A DNA stretch of 21,019 nt from a virus. The position numbers were made by a program, and so were the translations under genes. Shown here piece by piece: positions 14,201 to 21,019 of this stretch. The DNA lies in IMG/VR virus record IMGVR_UViG_3300024348_000295, positions 1 through 21,019 of that record; one strand, given 5' to 3'. Numbering within the stretch: the first letter of the stretch is position 1; every line of letters begins with the position of its first letter. The notes beneath the pieces are model-generated. The model was not told the origin of the DNA. It searched no databases and saw only the letters and a program-made list of their open reading frames with translations.

Positions 14201-17200
14201 AAAGAAAGATGTAATTCCAGTAAAGAATATTACTTCATCTACGGTAGTGGCAACTTTTGATAGGCTACTTGTTAAAGCAGTGGAAACTATGGGAGATTGT
14301 ATTAAATTATCGATGGCAATAATGACTTTTTGGTTCTGATTTTTTGAAGTGAAAGTATGGGAAGTACCAATTCCAACTGTAACAAAATCAAGGATAATTG
14401 GTTGTGGAGATAATGCATTTTGTGCGCTGGAAGCAAGTCTGATTTTGGCATCATCTACTTTGACAACATAGACACTTGAAGGAACTTTATCAGTTGTTCC
14501 AATTCCAGCAAAACTGGTTGATGCTATTCCTATTGCCTGAGTTGATCCAGCACCCGCGTGGGTATATATAACTTCTTCCCCAGTAACAAAGAAATGATTT
14601 TCTATTCTGATGGTATTTTCAGATATATCTACAATATTAGTGTCACTTCCATCAAAATCTCTTTGGAAGATTTTTTCATTTCTATGACGTAAATCAAACG
14701 CTTTCTTAATATCCGTTTCAGTTCCAGAATAAGATCCAAAGTCGGTTTCAATTGAAGAATTATTAAAATCAATAATCACTGGCGAAATATTGTCATCAGC
14801 ATTTCTGATAGCATTCATATATGTTCTAACTTCAACATCTATTCCGGGATTAGGAGTAAATGTTAATGTTGTAATATCACCAATTCTACCTGTTCCTACT
14901 GTACCTAAACCAGAAGAAGTTTCTAAGTTAGCAAATTCTGCATGTGTTGTAGTAGTTCCATCATCTATAACAATAACTTCTGATAATTGATGGTTATTAT
15001 TTGTAGTATCAGATACTTGAATTAGGAAATAAGCAGAATCATATTCTTCCGAATAAGATGCTACAACCGTCTCTACTGGTGAAGTTGAAGATGCTATAGA
15101 AGTATTGGATGAATTTATTCTTCCATTCTTAAAGTCGACTGTTCCAATTCCAGACAATGAAGTATTTGCAATTGAAACTTGTAAGGTATTAACCGTAACT
15201 GCTATTCCCGCCACAGGAATAAAATCAACCTTTAGAAGAGAACCTGAGAAATATGGATGGTATGTACCAAGTCCATATCCACTTGCCGAATCGGATAATG
15301 TATGATTAGTAAGTTGTCCATAATCTAAGAATTCGATATTATTTCCATCATGAACCAAATTAAATTCATCAAACTCAAATTCTCCATTACTACCAGTAAC
15401 TTCAAGAATAACTTTAGTTGAAGTGTAGTTTGTGGAAATACTTACTATTGTTCCGGTTGAACCCGCAGATATTTGTGTGCTGCTAGTGTTTACTTTAACT
15501 GAATTTCCAAAATTTGTGCTTCCTATTCCACTATAAACTGACTTGATATTGTAGGAAAGTGTGGAAATGTTGTAGTCATTTACTGTGTACTTATTTGGAT
15601 AGAAAAATAGAACTCCTTCCGATCCTTGAATATTAAAATCAAAAGATCCAAGATCTTCTTGAGTTTCTATTCTTCCATATTGGTTTAAGAATGCATCGCC
15701 TTCATTATCATATAATAATGTAACCAACATCAATTGACGTTCGCCAGTAAATCTCTTATCTTGTACATACGTAATGTATTTCTTACATCTTGCCTGATCC
15801 AAATAGAATCTTGCAATCTCGGAGTATTGGGTTGGTCTTGGGCTGCTGTTAAACTGATCACTTATATCATCAATAACTAAAACTCTATTTCCTACAGATT
15901 CTGAATAATCTGTTAAAATTCTATTAGCGAACGTTATTTCATCGGAGAAAACACCTGAACCAGAAATTAGAGCATTTTCTGAAGCAAGATCAAAATTATA
16001 AACACAATTTAAACTTGCATATCCTATTAAATCAGTTGTTATTTCAATACTAGGAACATTTGCTGGTATTCCTACAATCATTCTTCTCGAATCTCTCTGT
16101 GGAACAAGAGATTCCATTTGCAGATCACTAAACTTTTTATATCCAACAGTATGATTTAATGAACTTACAGCATCATTCCAAGTATCATAATCAACTCTTG
16201 ATTTTAGAGAATATGAGAAGTTTTGATAGTAATCATTATCTTGAATTCTTTGTAAGTTATTACTTAAGAATCCAATTTCTGTTTCCCACCCATTTCTAAC
16301 TATTGAATAATAATCGATCCTATAATCAGATTCGAATGAATTTATTTGCTTTATTACACCCTTGGTAAATGATGATTTTCCTTCAAGAATATCACCAACT
16401 TTTGGATTTGTATTTGTGTTTAATCTTAGCAACAGGTTATTTGAATCCCAGTTTCCAACAAATCCAATTTCTCTAGAATTTTCAGTTTTTATTGTCTCAC
16501 CCTTCAAATAATCATTTACTTTAAGAATAGGATCGAATTTTAATAAGTATTTTTCTGGTATTATTCTTCCAGAAGAATTGATGGAATTAAAACTACCAGG
16601 ATATTCGCCAGAACCTAAGAATCCATCTAGACTATAAGTTACAATACCAATACCACCTCTATTTTCTGCTACGGATTTAATTGTGAATAGACTATATCCA
16701 TAATTTTCGGAATTAAACCCTTTGCCCGTAGATCCAACGCCAACACTAATATTTTCAATTAAAACTCTATCATTTATCGCAAATGGGAAAGAATCTGCCG
16801 TACTAAATCCAACAGCTAATGTTACACTTACATCTTTTGTTGTATCATTATAAGAAATATTTGCTATTCCAACACCATTAGAGTTGTTGATGGGAAGTAT
16901 AGTTGGTCTTACATTATTAATACCAAAAGTATTTTTTCTTATTTCTACTTTGCTATCACCTAGTGTATACTTCAAATCTACTTCAGAAACTAACTGACCC
17001 GTCTTTCCATCAATAACTATTAATTTTGGTGCTACAGTATAACCCCTACCAAAAGAAGTTACCCCAATAGACTCAAAAGATGCCAATGGATCAATCTTAC
17101 AAATCTTTGGAAGATTTGGTTTTGGTCTAACTGTAAAATCTGATGGGAGATCAAATCCAATATCATCAATCCTAAATGTTTTCAATACGCCAATGTTTTC

Positions 17201-20200
17201 GCTACTAGATTCTAAAATCGATCCAGTTCCTAAATCAGATCTCAGTTGTGTAGATATTCCGGGTAAAGATAGGTAGTTTACTCCCCCATTTCTAATTCTG
17301 ACTGAAGAAATACCACCATAAGCACTTAACGAATTAGTTTCGTAGGAAAGAATAGATGTTGTTGAGTTATATTCTGCATTTTCTGGAGTTTTGCTTAAAG
17401 TATAAGTAAATGTTGTTCCAGAAGAAACCAAAACTTGATGCTGCCCATTAAAAATACTTAGTTTTGTAAGTATTTCGTTATATGATGGTACGAGTTCATC
17501 GATGACTATCTGTTCTTTAACTGGAAGAATTGAATCTGTATTTACAAGGTCAAATTTATAATAAAGATTTTTTGGAGTATTTTCATTTACTGATAAAACA
17601 ACTCTAGCATCTGGACTAATGCCAACAGTACCATACTTATTAACTTCAAAGAAAGCAGTAGATTCTGATGTATCATATAACTCTGTAAAGTTCTTGTCCT
17701 TGTAGAAGTTCAATTCAAAAGCAGAGTAATTGTTTGCCTGATTTGTGAAAGATAGAGAAGAATCGGACAAATCAAAAGTGACAGTTGAATTTCTATAAAC
17801 TTCTATAGGTGGGTTTATTGGAGATATTTCTCCACTGTATGCACTTGTTATTCCAATATAGTTTGGAATTCTGGCAATAGAGTTCTCATAAGTGTCTGCC
17901 AATTTAATTGTGTTGTTGTCAACGATAATAACATAATAAATTTCATTATTCTTTAATCCATAATTATTGGATGTCGAAGTATGTAAAACTTTTTGTCCAC
18001 TATAAAATCCATGATTTTGAATAGTAATTTTTCCAGTTAAAGTGCTTATACCAACACTTTCAAATGATTTTGGATTGATGACTATTCTTCTTGAACTATC
18101 ATTATATTTGACAATATATGAAGTAGAAATTGCTGGGTTCACCTTGATGTTTACGACATCATTATTAGTAAGTCCGTGTGTTTGCGAAGTTGCAACAGTA
18201 ACAAGATTTCTAGATACCGTTGCTTTTATTACATTATCATAGTCTGTTTTGAGACTATGATACAAACCAGTTCCGATTGATGTGAAGAATAAAGTACTAT
18301 TATTAATTGTTGTGGCAGATACTCCAACAAAATTGCCAGTTGACCCAAGACCAACTTTAACAGTAGATATCCCAATTAAATCATCTGAAACTTTAGCGAT
18401 GTAAAGAACAGTGTTATCACTTAATGAAAGTGATGTTGAAATACCATTAGTGCTAACTCCAATTGGAGTGGCATTATTAGTAGAATATAGTACTTTATCT
18501 CCTGTTCTTAATCCGTGATTTGGTAGATAGATTGATTTTGTTGGAATGTATACTTGAGTGGCGCCGAATCCTGGATTCGAGAATGATATTGTCGTCCCAA
18601 TACCTACTCCATAATTAGATCCTAAAGCAACAGATTCTAATGGATTAAAATAAATTTCTCTGTTGATTTTGCCATCAAAAGAAGTTTTGTATCCAACATT
18701 TACTTTAATCTTTCTTTGTGCTTGATAAATTGTAGTGGAACTGGTATGAGAAACTCCTATAGTTCCATTAATTGCTCTAAGAACCCTTATTCTTGAGTTT
18801 GTTTGATCAACATTTAAAACTCGTAGTTGTTCTGTCTCTATTTTCAGGATATCATTTTCGGATATAGTTGGATATGATAGATTTCCAGAAACCGAAAAAT
18901 AAGTTACAAATCCAGTTACTGCCGTAGATCCAACACCAACATTTAAAATATATCCCCCACCAGTAGCAATTCCTGCCACATAAGAACCAGAAATTAATGA
19001 GTTTGTTGTGTTGACCCCAGAAACTGAAACAATATCCCCGTTATTGTAATTATGTGGATATTCTGAAAAAATTAAGAAGTCTCCATTTCCCCCTATTGGG
19101 TAAAATTCGGTATTAAAAATACTACTTGTTGCTACACTTATATTGGATATTGGTTTTCCAGAAATTCTAGAAACTATTGCATCTGCATTGGAACCAGAAG
19201 TTCCTTCATTATTAAAGATAATACGATCATTTACCTTGTAATTAGATCCACCAGTTACTATTCCTATATTTTGAATAGAACCTGGAGAGGTATACTTAAT
19301 CGAAGTTGTTTGCGATAGTGCGTTTGGAACTGTCAAATAATCATAAGAGTTAATTGATTTATTAATTTGGTACTGTGAAGTATTTCTTCTCCAGTCCGTT
19401 TCATTCAAGTTTAAAGATTCTTGCGATAATGATCTGTTAAAGTTGAATTCGATTGGTTTTGAATAGAAAGAATCTCCAATAATATATGGAAATTGTGGTC
19501 TCTTATATTTTGCAAAAACACCTGAAGAATCTGGAGATGAATTTAATGTTGCAAAATAAGCATATACTCCATTTGGAAACTCTGGCGTTACGCAGAATCT
19601 CCCATTATTTTCATCTAAAACAAGATCATCAGGGATATTAACGTAAGTAAAATCTTCTACAAAGAAACCTGGTGGGAAGGAAGATGGTCTATTAGTTTTC
19701 TTAGAAGATTCCTCAACATAAGCAGACTTCAGTTGCTTAACTGATCCACCAGTCTTCTTTTCATATCCATATGGGCCATAAATTGGATTTCCATCATATG
19801 CCCACCCAATAATAGGTGAATGATTGGTGGAGTCTACTTCTTCTCCAGACTGAGACTTTTTAAGATCAAAATTTCCAAACAATGTTCTTCCAGACTCATC
19901 ATTAGAGTATAATATCTCTCTTAATTTTCTTGGTGCATACAAGTGAGAATACTGCAACCCAAAATTACCTTCAGTTAAGAAACCGTCATCATTTGGGGTA
20001 TTATTAAAATACTTTACAAAATTATTTACTGTCCAAGATTGTATTTTTGCTCTAAAATTAGCACCTCTTCCCGGCGAAATAACATTTATAAAAGTGCCGT
20101 TGGCAGAATATCCTGTTCCAGACTCTAAAACTCTAACTTCTGTTATTCTCCCATCAACAGAAAGAACAGGAACTAAAACTGCTCCAAAACCACCACCAAC

Positions 20201-21019
20201 GATTTCTAAGTTTGGTGGGGCAAAATAAGATTTTCCTGAGTTGTTTATCAGAACCTCAGAAATTCCCCCATCAGATATAATCGGAGTGAGTTGACAATCC
20301 TGACCAGAATATAAAGTGAAAGATGGATCTCTGTAGAAATTGATAACATCTTCAGATCCATATCCAGATCCAGAAGATTCTAAGTGAATTGATGTTATAT
20401 TTCCTCTGAAAACTGGTTGCACAACTGCTTTAAAATCATCATCAGAAACTGAAGAAATTCCTACAGATCCAATTACTTCAACACTAATCTCTGGATAATT
20501 AAATATATGTGTACCGACTCCAGCAGTTGATAGATTTATTGCTTGCCTTATATTATAAAAATAATTCTCTACAGTCGATCCAGATCCAACAGATGCTAAT
20601 CTAAATGAATTATTATCATCCTTCAATACATAATACTGATCTCCGGAAGTTAATCCACCAACAGAAGAAACTGTAGAAGTGTATTTGATAATTTCTCCAT
20701 CATTAAAACCATGATTTTTAATTTGAATAGTATTAATCGCAGTATTAATTCCAGAAATACTGGAGGTTCTCTTCTTATTTTCGTAACCAAAACCAGAATT
20801 TAGTACTCTTACACTAGATAAAATAGATTTTTTATTAAATGACTTGAAGGTATGATCTCCTATTCCATAGGAAAGTAGAGAAATTGTATTGATGCCAGAT
20901 ATAGCATCATTTCTTGAGCCATGTAGTTTAATAGTATATGAATCATTAACGTGAGTATAATAAACCGAATTATCAATGAGACCAGAAATTGCTTGCTGAC
21001 CATTCGTTGAATAGATTAC
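11234..21019 (-). CDS. Giant modular virion structural protein with YHYH-like domain (5' end outside window)
   Basis: At least 3261 codons are visible and the frame has no stop up to the right edge, so the true start lies outside. The TTG at 20626 is an internal leucine codon (QYYVLKDD), not a start. The product is a mosaic of beta-rich modules. From the N-terminal side they are: GxGY units (20040-20825), a YHYH-like domain (19545-19835), more GxGY units (17000-17310), a YYQNFSYSLKS module (about 16120-16300), three tandem copies of one domain (14800-15805), three INDxxQxPG modules (12500-14310), and GxGY units again (11800-13520). The C-terminal part has YSSYYGDYSWGRI and ends PLKSSNYIS. From memory, large cyanophage structural proteins carry the same segments (NLIQSPIVST, RPWMGT, DERDWVGI). 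No enzyme or membrane segment is seen. It precedes gp8, the place of gp7 in T4, so a baseplate-periphery role is inferred; homology to gp7 is not shown. Confidence 0.85.
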   Translation of the reverse strand, partial: VIYSTNGQQAISGLIDNSVYYTHVNDSYTIKLHGSRNDAISGINTISLLSYGIGDHTFKSFNKKSILSSVRVLNSGFGYENKKRTSSISGINTAINTIQIKNHGFNDGEIIKYTSTVSSVGGLTSGDQYYVLKDDNNSFRLASVGSGSTVENYFYNIRQAINLSTAGVGTHIFNYPEISVEVIGSVGISSVSDDDFKAVVQPVFRGNITSIHLESSGSGYGSEDVINFYRDPSFTLYSGQDCQLTPIISDGGISEVLINNSGKSYFAPPNLEIVGGGFGAVLVPVLSVDGRITEVRVLESGTGYSANGTFINVISPGRGANFRAKIQSWTVNNFVKYFNNTPNDDGFLTEGNFGLQYSHLYAPRKLREILYSNDESGRTLFGNFDLKKSQSGEEVDSTNHSPIIGWAYDGNPIYGPYGYEKKTGGSVKQLKSAYVEESSKKTNRPSSFPPGFFVEDFTYVNIPDDLVLDENNGRFCVTPEFPNGVYAYFATLNSSPDSSGVFAKYKRPQFPYIIGDSFYSKPIEFNFNRSLSQESLNLNETDWRRNTSQYQINKSINSYDYLTVPNALSQTTSIKYTSPGSIQNIGIVTGGSNYKVNDRIIFNNEGTSGSNADAIVSRISGKPISNISVATSSIFNTEFYPIGGNGDFLIFSEYPHNYNNGDIVSVSGVNTTNSLISGSYVAGIATGGGYILNVGVGSTAVTGFVTYFSVSGNLSYPTISENDILKIETEQLRVLNVDQTNSRIRVLRAINGTIGVSHTSSTTIYQAQRKIKVNVGYKTSFDGKINREIYFNPLESVALGSNYGVGIGTTISFSNPGFGATQVYIPTKSIYLPNHGLRTGDKVLYSTNNATPIGVSTNGISTSLSLSDNTVLYIAKVSDDLIGISTVKVGLGSTGNFVGVSATTINNSTLFFTSIGTGLYHSLKTDYDNVIKATVSRNLVTVATSQTHGLTNNDVVNIKVNPAISTSYIVKYNDSSRRIVINPKSFESVGISTLTGKITIQNHGFYSGQKVLHTSTSNNYGLKNNEIYYVIIVDNNTIKLADTYENSIARIPNYIGITSAYSGEISPINPPIEVYRNSTVTFDLSDSSLSFTNQANNYSAFELNFYKDKNFTELYDTSESTAFFEVNKYGTVGISPDARVVLSVNENTPKNLYYKFDLVNTDSILPVKEQIVIDELVPSYNEILTKLSIFNGQHQVLVSSGTTFTYTLSKTPENAEYNSTTSILSYETNSLSAYGGISSVRIRNGGVNYLSLPGISTQLRSDLGTGSILESSSENIGVLKTFRIDDIGFDLPSDFTVRPKPNLPKICKIDPLASFESIGVTSFGRGYTVAPKLIVIDGKTGQLVSEVDLKYTLGDSKVEIRKNTFGINNVRPTILPINNSNGVGIANISYNDTTKDVSVTLAVGFSTADSFPFAINDRVLIENISVGVGSTGKGFNSENYGYSLFTIKSVAENRGGIGIVTYSLDGFLGSGEYPGSFNSINSSGRIIPEKYLLKFDPILKVNDYLKGETIKTENSREIGFVGNWDSNNLLLRLNTNTNPKVGDILEGKSSFTKGVIKQINSFESDYRIDYYSIVRNGWETEIGFLSNNLQRIQDNDYYQNFSYSLKSRVDYDTWNDAVSSLNHTVGYKKFSDLQMESLVPQRDSRRMIVGIPANVPSIEITTDLIGYASLNCVYNFDLASENALISGSGVFSDEITFANRILTDYSESVGNRVLVIDDISDQFNSSPRPTQYSEIARFYLDQARCKKYITYVQDKRFTGERQLMLVTLLYDNEGDAFLNQYGRIETQEDLGSFDFNIQGSEGVLFFYPNKYTVNDYNISTLSYNIKSVYSGIGSTNFGNSVKVNTSSTQISAGSTGTIVSISTNYTSTKVILEVTGSNGEFEFDEFNLVHDGNNIEFLDYGQLTNHTLSDSASGYGLGTYHPYFSGSLLKVDFIPVAGIAVTVNTLQVSIANTSLSGIGTVDFKNGRINSSNTSIASSTSPVETVVASYSEEYDSAYFLIQVSDTTNNNHQLSEVIVIDDGTTTTHAEFANLETSSGLGTVGTGRIGDITTLTFTPNPGIDVEVRTYMNAIRNADDNISPVIIDFNNSSIETDFGSYSGTETDIKKAFDLRHRNEKIFQRDFDGSDTNIVDISENTIRIENHFFVTGEEVIYTHAGAGSTQAIGIASTSFAGIGTTDKVPSSVYVVKVDDAKIRLASSAQNALSPQPIILDFVTVGIGTSHTFTSKNQNQKVIIAIDNLIQSPIVSTALTSSLSKVATTVDEVIFFTGITSFFGGDLVKINDEIMRIDAVGVGSTNAIRVKRPWMGTVISGHSTGSLVTKVDGNYNIVDNTINFIEAPYGNIPISSTTNPPDERDWVGISTGSSFQGRTFLRSGIKGTSNETYYKNYVFDDISSGFDGLTKSFTLKSNRSNVSGISNENAIVLINDIFQGPGLTYDYNLSENSGITTITFTGTASSVSYDPNNANIPVGGVIVSVGSTEGFGYQPLISAGGTVTVSSAGTVSNISIGNSGSGYRSAEKYQVYTHTSNTTSIGSTIINIENENSIFKVLEFNNTGSNCTVSIGTYINSTITSVGGTFIAIGSANTTGYTIPTNTTVFVSVGNPQIGIVNVSIGKTSVGISTLVHVGVATILNGNVLSPVYITNGGIGYTSGISSISNSPYAFFDAPLSYSNIPLVYSSTSSGVGTQSTIDIVVGQGSSVIDFEINNTGYGYGQGEILTIPVGGVTGIPTTSGFKEFQVVIQKTANDNFTGWTIGELQVLDRLDGLFDGSRKVFPITIAGNLTSIRSSPGSNIDVQAALLIFINDVLQVPGEGYVFNGGSNITFTEAPKAGDTSKIIFYRGSGSIDVIDRNIIETVKVGDGLTLGYDPYSGQSATLQEEERVVTSINSIDNVNTNPYFGPGNSSDETLFRPIVWCKQTEDRIINEKIVGKNRELYEPLIYPVSNIIHPVGVGETVIYVENARPLFNSINENNTSLLFQNSITLISQDSKVGASATAIVSVAGTITSIQISGGGSGYITAPTVTIQDSVGIGTTIPVKATATASVTSGIVTSIIISNPGVGYTTANPPLVLIESPSVITETDDVTAYEGDFGIISGISTISVGVALTGLVFDFVISENSALRDSSITGFTSISGISTGYYFVISNSNVGSGLTSLNSDNEIVGVSTQFIDNIYRVASVSIAQTSTVGFGVTYVTKVVVSVSDYNGLSGIGYSSYYGDYSWGRITLSSRSESQSFTAQTNNGYSGLSTGSLVSREIPLKSSNYIS
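11800..12010 (-). repeat. Tandem GxGY repeats near the C-terminus of the giant protein
   Basis: Two adjacent units read IQISGGGSGYITAPTVTIQD (about 11945-12010) and IIISNPGVGYTTANPPLVLI (about 11805-11875). They are separated by an Ala/Thr-rich strand (KATATASVTSG). Each unit has a strand, the G.GY turn, a Pro-containing strand and a return strand. Related units occur at about 12850-13520, 17000-17310, 19160-19265 and 20040-20825 in the same gene. Confidence 0.65.
12500..14310 (-). repeat. Three dispersed INDxxQxPG modules in the giant protein
   Basis: Three related segments occur in order: IIAIDNLIQSPIVSTALTSS (about 14225-14320), IVLINDIFQGPGLTYDYNLS followed by ITTITFTG (about 13665-13770), and LLIFINDVLQVPGEGYVFNG followed by SNITFTEAPKAGD (about 12525-12640). 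The common pattern is a hydrophobic strand, a D/ND turn, Q.P, an aromatic residue, then ITFT. I recall this pattern from many phage tail-associated proteins, often as repeated domains. A structural role is inferred. Confidence 0.55.
14800..15805 (-). repeat. Three tandem copies of a ~90-residue domain in the giant protein
   Basis: Copy 1 (about 15540-15805) contains KKYITYVQDKR...VTLLYDNEGDAFLNQYGRI...LGSF...GVLFFYP...DYNIS. Copy 2 (about 15172-15450) contains YTSTKVILEV...DEFNLVHDGNNIEFLDYGQL...LGTY...LLKVDFIP. Copy 3 (about 14800-15070) contains YDSAYFLIQVSD...SEVIVIDDGTTTTHAEFANL...LGTV...TLTFTPNPG. The shared order is a YxSxxxxLxV strand, D/E-V-x-L/V-x-D-G, an EY/EFxxL strand, LGT/LGS, and a final LxFxP strand. 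Sequence identity between copies is low, so the duplications are old. Confidence 0.6.
19545..19835 (-). other. YHYH-like domain within the giant protein, His motif degenerate
   Basis: The segment contains IIGWAYDGNPIYGPYGYEKK (about 19765-19825) and, about 70 residues later, LDENNGRFCVTPEFPNGVYA running into YFATL (about 19550-19620). YHYH proteins (Pfam PF14240), as I recall them, have a G.A.DG.PIYGP motif and then LDE.NG...TPEY.YHYHAT. Here the order and spacing are kept but the name-giving YHYH reads YAYF. The fold is probably retained, and any metal or ligand binding through those histidines is probably lost. Confidence 0.65.
20040..20400 (-). repeat. Run of GxGY/GxGA units near the N-terminal side of the visible giant protein
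   Basis: Consecutive units read ESSGSGYGSEDVINFYRDP (about 20335-20390), INNSGKSYFAPPNLEIVGGG then FGAVLVPVLSVDG (about 20155-20260), and VLESGTGYSANGTFINVIS then GRGANFRAKIQSW (about 20035-20135). One further unit, VLNSGFGYENKK, lies upstream at about 20785-20820. The units repeat about every 60 residues and directly precede the YHYH-like domain. Confidence 0.6.

Noticed and set aside
11234-21019. Giant protein as an adhesin or enzyme of bacterial origin
   Set aside because: Its place beside gp8, the phage-type modules, and the lack of a visible catalytic motif, signal or anchor all point to a virion protein. The YHYH-like domain alone is not evidence of bacterial origin.
1-21019. tRNA genes, terminators or other non-coding RNAs between genes
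   Set aside because: The largest gap between genes is 21 bases, and I saw no hairpin followed by a T-run on the coding strand.

Overview
This window looks like part of the late virion-structure cluster of a T4-like marine myovirus, most likely a cyanophage (a relative of the Prochlorococcus/Synechococcus myoviruses), with an AT-rich genome. Every gene supported here lies on the minus strand, and they are packed with overlaps or gaps of at most 21 bases. No RNA genes, mobile elements, CRISPR arrays or integrase sites were seen, and no stretch of 300 bases lacks a gene.

In the direction of transcription (right to left) the layout is as follows. (1) A giant virion structural gene (11234 to the right edge) is open at its 5' end, with at least 3261 codons visible. 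It is a mosaic of repeated beta-rich modules and a YHYH-like domain. (2) A baseplate wedge gene of the T4 gp8 family (9662-11212) follows. (3) A 2683-aa DUF4815-type structural gene (1604-9655) comes next. (4) Three small genes follow: a 74-aa coiled-coil protein, a 60-aa acidic protein and a 128-aa beta-sandwich-like protein. (5) A neck protein of the T4 gp13 family (1-802) is cut by the left edge.

The order gp8 ... gp13 is that of T4, but gp9, gp10, gp11, gp12 and wac are not recognisable between them. The DUF4815 giant and three small genes occupy that space. The giant gene upstream of gp8 sits where T4 has gp7. The products should therefore build the outer baseplate, fibre-network and neck region of a contractile-tailed virion.

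Two T4-type late promoter boxes (CATAAATA) occur with identical geometry before the gp8 and gp13 genes, each overlapping the stop codon of the preceding gene. This suggests at least two late transcription units. The most interesting structure is at module level: the same short repeat families (GxGY, VSVGxTFxxIG, GxGST) recur across adjacent, otherwise unrelated virion genes, including inside the gp8 homologue. I did not find a clearly new non-structural system. Family names come from recalled motifs, not from a search.
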